The notes beneath the pieces are model-generated. The model ran no database searches, had not been told where the DNA came from, and saw only the letters and a list, made by a program, of their open reading frames with translations. A stretch of 19,902 nucleotides of DNA. Origin: Cymbomonas tetramitiformis (taxonomy: Eukaryota; Chlorophyta; Pyramimonadophyceae; Pyramimonadales; Pyramimonadaceae). Where the stretch lies: positions 1 through 19,902 of the forward strand of contig LGRX02012675.1 in NCBI GenBank assembly GCA_001247695.2. Direction: 5' to 3'. This document shows, in pieces, positions 18,201 through 19,902 of this stretch (the first letter of the stretch is position 1; every line of letters starts with the position of its first letter). Both the position numbers and the translations under genes were made by a program.

Positions 18201-19691
18201 CGCGACGTGCCCACGTGGAGTGCCTGGGGAATCACCATGCTTGCGGGCGCCGCGGTGGAATGCGTGAGTAGTCCTGCCAGGAACCTGCGGCACCAGGGGC
18301 AAGCACTCAGTCGTGGGGAGGTACGTCTGACCGTGGAGCGATGGGGGGTGTCCCCTGGAACGAGGATTGTGACTGCGCGGGCGCTAGAGTGCGCGTGCTG
18401 CTTGGACTGCTCGCACGGCTCGTGGCTGTTCAATCAAACCAAGAGATCAAAGGCGCGGCACCGCGGCTCATTGTCAGCGCCCGAAAGTATATTTGTCGGA
18501 GGGAGACTCGTGCCTCGACGTGAAGACGAAGGTGTTCTGCAGCTGCGCCTCCAGGACGAGTTCCTGCGCCCACCCACCACCCACCACCCCATCAGACGTT
18601 TACTCTACCTCTAGATCCTCGGACCCAGGGCTGCGCTAATCGCCTAGTCTCCTAAATATGAAAACTTCAGGCGTCATTTATACTTTGACCCAGGGTTGCG
18701 TCGATCCCCTGACAGGTGTCATTGCAGCCTTCTCGTCAAGCGTGTGCCCGCCTATTAAATGCGGCGTCTGCAGCCAGAGACCGTGAGTGGCAGCATGGCG
18801 GTGCAGGGCGCACCGGCGCGAGAGGGCAACGGTAACTATAGGAGGTGCACGCGCTCACGGATTGGTTGCGGGCAGGACAACACTGCACGCACGAGAGGAG
18901 ATCGGAATGGGCGATGAAGGAGGCAACACTTAGCAGGTGTGTGGACACGGCACGTCGGAGGCAGGGTGGGGGGTGACGGAGAGCGCGGCAGCAGCGTCTG
19001 CGAACCCTTTGCAGCAGGCGATCCCTCAGCGTACCTGCTTTCCGGCAGCTCGCAAGTTTCCCGTCGCAACGTCGGCAAAGGGGTCCATCTCAGACGTATT
19101 TTTGCCCGAGTCGGGCAACCCGAGGCCGCGCTTCGCCACATGCTCCGCCACCACAGCTGCGTGTCGCATCCGCATCGCGCGTCAGTGGCATCGTGGTGAG
19201 GGGGCAGCATTGGCTTTGAGGGCAGCGGGCAGGAGGCCGCGCCGTGTGAAGATCTGCAGGATTGGTGCGCGTCGAGAGCCCACCGAGCTGTGCAGGGCAG
19301 AAGCCGGCTTTTGCACCGGGAAATGCAAGCCGAGCCCTAACCCATCGTCGCTCCTCTCAACCTTTATTGGAGGTGGCAATGCGTTCAACGCGTGACGGGA
19401 AGCAAGGCAGCACACTAAGGGAGATCCGGTAATGGGTAAGCAGGGCAGGGAGGGGAAGAGCGTTATAGCGTAGCAAGCAGAGAACAGTGATGGGGTGTCC
19501 AGGGAACCCACGAGAGCCCACTGTGGGAGATCCCTGGAGCATCGGGCTGGTGCTTGAGGGTGACAGCGGGGAAAACCTGGAAGCTTCCGAAAGCGTTCGA
19601 GGGCGGTGGTGACGCTGGTGATGCAGCTAATGACGGTTGCAGAGGCGGGCGCCCACATTGGCAGCTGAAGGGGCAGATTGGTTGACATGTC
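9168..19691 (-). CDS. large split gene, predicted multi-pass membrane protein (19 proposed exons)
   Basis: This spliced model runs from 19691 to a TAA at 9168–9170. Exons were picked by GT–AG boundaries and protein-like frames, then tested by phase; every junction between consecutive proposed exons that could be tested agrees. The exons sum to about 1975 bp (~658 codons). At least one exon is missing between 17657 and 18563 and another between 14494 and 15443. Hydrophobic segments (LVIAAAGACFYCCVPCCALA, TILWVIAMGIPAAALGFCAL, MIYAIFFSIW) suggest a membrane protein. One exon opens with a Pro run and another with a Gln run, and the C-terminus is Pro/Gln-rich. I do not recognise the family. The 5' end may lie beyond 19691; an ATG at 19795 opens a basic presequence-like stretch (MMRRLLQALATPSH) not linked here. 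Introns range from 70 to about 1700 bp. Confidence 0.6.
9340..9493 (-). CDS. split gene: exon, Gln-rich
   Basis: Acceptor aacttcag, donor gtgttc. It encodes GQEIPIVHFGYQPNN, then a Gln/Tyr-rich stretch. The 154 bp is 2 + 150 + 2, in phase with both neighbours. An internal gtcagc after the Asn-Asn codons is an alternative donor. Confidence 0.55.
9763..9888 (-). CDS. split gene: exon
   Basis: Acceptor gtactcag, donor gtgcaa. It encodes EIILSRCPYALLYLDDRCAK and continues to NMVLRRG. The frame continues open to a TAA at 9644, so the 3' boundary is chosen on phase. A donor gttcgg after KYGK is also in phase. Confidence 0.5.
9959..10022 (-). CDS. split gene: exon, start of hydrophobic segment
   Basis: Acceptor acatgcag, donor gtgcaa. 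It encodes GELYGQLNDANMIYAIFFSI. The 64 bp is 63 + 1, in phase with the 9763–9888 exon across a 70-bp intron, and avoids a stop that read-through would meet. Confidence 0.5.
10023..10721 (-). other. intron with short dinucleotide tracts
   Basis: This is a 699-bp intron between phase-0 boundaries. It includes a GT/GC alternating tract near 10027–10060 and a short TA run near 10691–10700. Nothing else is recognised. GC content shifts from AT-rich to GC-rich within and just after it. Confidence 0.4.
10722..10907 (-). CDS. split gene: exon
   Basis: Acceptor gatgcag, donor gtttgc; 186 bp, phase 0 at both ends. It encodes ALLLASRQSTRAGVHP and an acidic helical stretch AEMRDELTEVEMSPSLMSHV ending ETSLQVAEQ. 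It is one of the best coding frames in the gene. Confidence 0.6.
10908..11375 (-). other. intron, 468 bp
   Basis: This is non-coding in the model. No repeat or RNA gene is recognised. Confidence 0.4.
11376..11445 (-). CDS. split gene: exon
   Basis: Acceptor ctcatttcag, donor gtgggt. One base completes an Arg codon, then it reads GCAAIGAASIHRLWSANFE. The 70 bp is 1 + 69, in phase with both neighbours. Confidence 0.6.
11533..11663 (-). CDS. split gene: exon with Gln run and membrane segment
   Basis: It begins within a CAG x7 run (11646–11666), so the exact acceptor is ambiguous by multiples of 3. The donor is gtacgc. It encodes Gln repeats, DEDEAHVSTVGSMN and the hydrophobic TILWVIAMGIPAAALGFCAL. 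The 131 bp from the first acceptor is 129 + 2, in phase across an 87-bp intron. Confidence 0.65.
11815..12125. repeat. GC-rich imperfect triplet tract in an intron
   Basis: GCA/GCG/GTG-type triplets alternate with a loose caaccgtggcggtggcagca unit recurring about every 42 bp. The runs of Ala/Val on one strand and Ala/Thr or Leu/Pro on the other are translations of this tract. It lies within the 11664–12140 intron. Confidence 0.75.
12141..12373 (-). CDS. split gene: exon with Pro run and Cys-rich membrane segment
   Basis: Acceptor gttgcccag after a T-rich tract, donor gtgagc. It encodes DDFAMPPPPPKHEQF, then ASELVVTRHELPSG, then the hydrophobic LVIAAAGACFYCCVPCCALA and a Cys-rich end. The 233 bp is 2 + 231, in phase with both flanking exons. 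Confidence 0.65.
12590..13567. repeat. 33-bp minisatellite, about 29 units, intronic
   Basis: The unit is gacacttgcagtgttcttca plus gtccccgggccgt. Some units carry an extra ttc (36 bp) and a few near 13371–13480 are shortened. Each unit contains the imperfect hairpin acactTGCagtgt and a cccggg palindrome. Because 33 is divisible by 3, it opens 11-residue repeat ORFs in several frames, which are not genes. It lies inside the 12374–13720 intron. Confidence 0.95.
13721..13810 (-). CDS. split gene: exon
   Basis: Acceptor cttcacacag, near-consensus donor gtacgt. It encodes ADLGDTSNQAALMAFHAKMH and then DFTVAAGLG. The 90 bp is 2 + 87 + 1, in phase with both neighbours. Confidence 0.65.
13962..14018 (-). 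CDS. split gene: exon
   Basis: Acceptor gcatgcgcag, donor gtgcaa. It encodes VAVGRPLVDGLMDWSPAFA with split codons at both ends. An alternative donor gttact ending the exon at 13956 is also in phase and adds two residues. Confidence 0.6.
14098..14203 (-). CDS. split gene: exon
   Basis: Acceptor ctgctgcag, consensus donor gtaagt. It encodes ADAQAGTHHPRLNLVAIARV and SALAQGQMATSVYQL. A second acceptor 12 bp downstream (14191) is also in frame. Confidence 0.65.
14390..14494 (-). CDS. split gene: exon
   Basis: Acceptor ttggacacag, donor gtacgc; 105 bp, phase 0 at both ends. It encodes DVISLAISYAGALADIATIQ and VAGEALSRMNQLVVK, a clearly protein-like helical stretch. Confidence 0.65.
14521..14660. 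repeat. 35-bp tandem repeat, four units, intronic
   Basis: Units start at 14521, 14556, 14591 and 14626, with core agagcccctccacgtcagct then ccgcagagcctcttc. A few substitutions separate the units. It lies just upstream (gene sense) of the 14390–14494 exon. Confidence 0.92.
14738..14920 (+). pseudogene. plus-strand coding-like fragment inside an intron
   Basis: The plus frame reads SLEVFDNPSPTAYG, a TAA at 14789–14791, then NPHWVVIEALLAADIALLPR and on to a TGA at 14918–14920. Most third positions are G or C, which suggests real coding bias. No family is recognised. It may be a transferred or retrocopied fragment, or a chance GC-rich frame. The minus strand is also open here and could hold one of the missing exons of the large gene. 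Confidence 0.25.
15122..15423. repeat. ~62-bp tandem repeat, about five units, intronic
   Basis: The core gaaaggtgacagtgggtgga then ggtgcaacctgagcgtcatc recurs at 15124, 15186, 15246, 15308 and 15364. The fourth unit is shortened. The array begins a dozen bases past the donor of the 15443–15542 exon. Confidence 0.92.
15443..15542 (-). CDS. split gene: exon
   Basis: Acceptor gactcgcag, donor gtgaaa. It encodes ESCHGGAISGYLISAFATAS and RNATFDLLRRRG. The 100 bp is 2 + 96 + 2. The upstream phase agrees with the 15817–15868 exon; the downstream phase requires an unfound exon before 14494. A plus-strand frame over the same bases is also protein-like. Confidence 0.45.
15543..15816 (-). other. intron, or an extension of the neighbouring exon
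   Basis: The frame of the 15817–15868 exon stays open through this stretch, encoding a hydrophobic run (WTAFLPYFLLFWVIWKG) and a Cys-rich part. I treat it as intron because the splice phases work, but retention as exon is possible. Confidence 0.3.
15817..15868 (-). CDS. split gene: short exon, uncertain
   Basis: Acceptor agtgcttag, donor gtaaca. It encodes CNGGLDIWHPRLEPKVS; 52 bp is 51 + 1, in phase with exons on both sides. An alternative frame (MVDLIYGTHDWNPRYQ) ends at the same donor but breaks phase. Confidence 0.4.
15876..17557. repeat. ~50-bp minisatellite, about 34 units, intronic
   Basis: The unit is gcagcactgcatctcccagc, cgtgccggagacgcgg, ggcgcagggaacgc. Units at 17101–17557 are nearly uniform; those at 15876–16900 vary in length and sequence. 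A block near 16975–17110 shares a private variant (ccggctgtgctagagacg, gcgtagca). The unit lacks stops in most frames, so ORFs of up to 382 codons on both strands are artefacts. It fills most of the 15869–17580 intron. Confidence 0.95.
17581..17657 (-). CDS. split gene: exon
   Basis: Acceptor ccatgtgag, donor gtgctt. It encodes EKCALPQGAISATGATQLPN then MMNHQ. The 77 bp is 2 + 75, in phase with the 15817–15868 exon across the minisatellite intron. Confidence 0.5.
17869..18012. repeat. ~50-bp tandem repeat, three units, intronic
   Basis: The core gcattgcgagagagaaggcg then ggtgatgggcggcactgatg recurs at 17869, 17920 and 17969. A fourth partial start, gcattgcgaggggg, lies near 18058. Confidence 0.88.
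18013..18527 (-). other. intronic or unresolved part of the split gene
   Basis: Open frames exist on both strands but none has matching splice sites and phase. At least one exon should lie between 17657 and 18563. Confidence 0.3.
18528..18563 (-). CDS. split gene: exon, downstream edge uncertain
   Basis: Acceptor gtgggcgcag, in phase with the exon above. It encodes ELVLEAQLQNTF. The frame continues open as VFTSRHESPSDKYTFGR to a stop, so the donor could be gtcttc here or a site further on. Confidence 0.4.
18684..18767 (-). CDS. split gene: exon
   Basis: Acceptor ctggctgcag, donor gtataa; 84 bp, phase 0 at both ends, matching the exon at 19035–19156. It encodes TPHLIGGHTLDEKAAMTPVR and GSTQPWVK. 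Confidence 0.5.
19035..19156 (-). CDS. split gene: exon
   Basis: Acceptor gacacgcag, donor gtacgc. It encodes VVAEHVAKRGLGLPDSGKNT then SEMDPFADVATGNLRAAGKQ. The 122 bp is 2 + 120. It is a strongly protein-like frame. Confidence 0.6.
19577..19691 (-). CDS. split gene: most upstream exon proposed
   Basis: Acceptor tctgagcag, donor gttttc. It encodes DMSTNLPLQLPMWAPASATV and ISCITSVTTALERFRKLP. The 115 bp is 114 + 1, in phase with the 19035–19156 exon. ATG 19688 could also be a start codon. A second frame (SLAASPASPPPSNAFGSFQ) is open but out of phase. Confidence 0.45.
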
Positions 19692-19902
19692 CTGCTCAGA
19701 GCTTGGCCCGCAAAACGCCGCGGCCTCACGGAGATGGAATCGGCAGTGGGGTTATGCGACGGAGTGGCAAGCGCCTGAAGAAGCCGCCGCATCATCGGGT
19801 GTTTCCGACGAACACGCTGCTGCACACACCGAGCTCGGCGGTTCACTCAGGACTTCTCTGCCGTCTCCTTGGGCTCAGAAATGCGAAAAGTGCAGGTCCC
19901 CC

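Overview
This is eukaryotic nuclear DNA. GT–AG introns interrupt a long gene, an LTR retrotransposon with a perfect target-site duplication is present, and minisatellites are abundant. No bacterial operon layout, tRNA, rRNA or CRISPR is visible. Composition and gene architecture suggest a protist or alga, perhaps a green alga, but no marker in the window fixes the lineage.

Layout. 1–405: repeat-rich AT-leaning DNA. 406–3606: a nearly pristine LTR retrotransposon with 236-bp LTRs differing at one base and a TAAAT duplication. It carries one large Gag-like ORF and no pol, and it sits inside a copy of a local repeat. 3612–5080: a composite array made of a ~150-bp module (A) and an ~87-bp palindrome-rich module (B). 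5083–6542: a 1460-bp terminal-inverted-repeat element flanked by TA, holding internal tandem repeats and one small acidic, Cys-bearing ORF. 6603–8015: a recently broken RecQ-family helicase (two frameshifts, one nonsense codon). 8016–9167: mostly unassigned, with a strong inverted repeat.

9168–19691, minus strand: a split gene whose exons I deduced from splice sites, reading-frame phase and codon quality. Nineteen exons are proposed, about 658 codons in total, and more are probably missing. Splice phase agrees at every consecutive junction that could be tested. The product appears to be a multi-pass membrane protein with Cys-rich hydrophobic segments and a Pro/Gln-rich C-terminus; I do not recognise the family. 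Several of its long introns each carry a private, unrelated tandem repeat: ~50 bp x ~34, 33 bp x ~29, 62 bp x 5, 35 bp x 4, ~50 bp x 3, and a GC-rich triplet tract. The 5' part of the gene is GC-rich and the 3' end AT-rich, so one transcription unit crosses a compositional boundary near 10.0–10.5 kb.

The parts do not form one functional pathway. The left half looks like a decaying, repeat-rich region that collected mobile elements and a dead RecQ gene. The right half is one large intron-rich gene expanded by minisatellites. The most interesting items are the gag-only retrotransposon, the TIR element, and the minisatellite-loaded introns.
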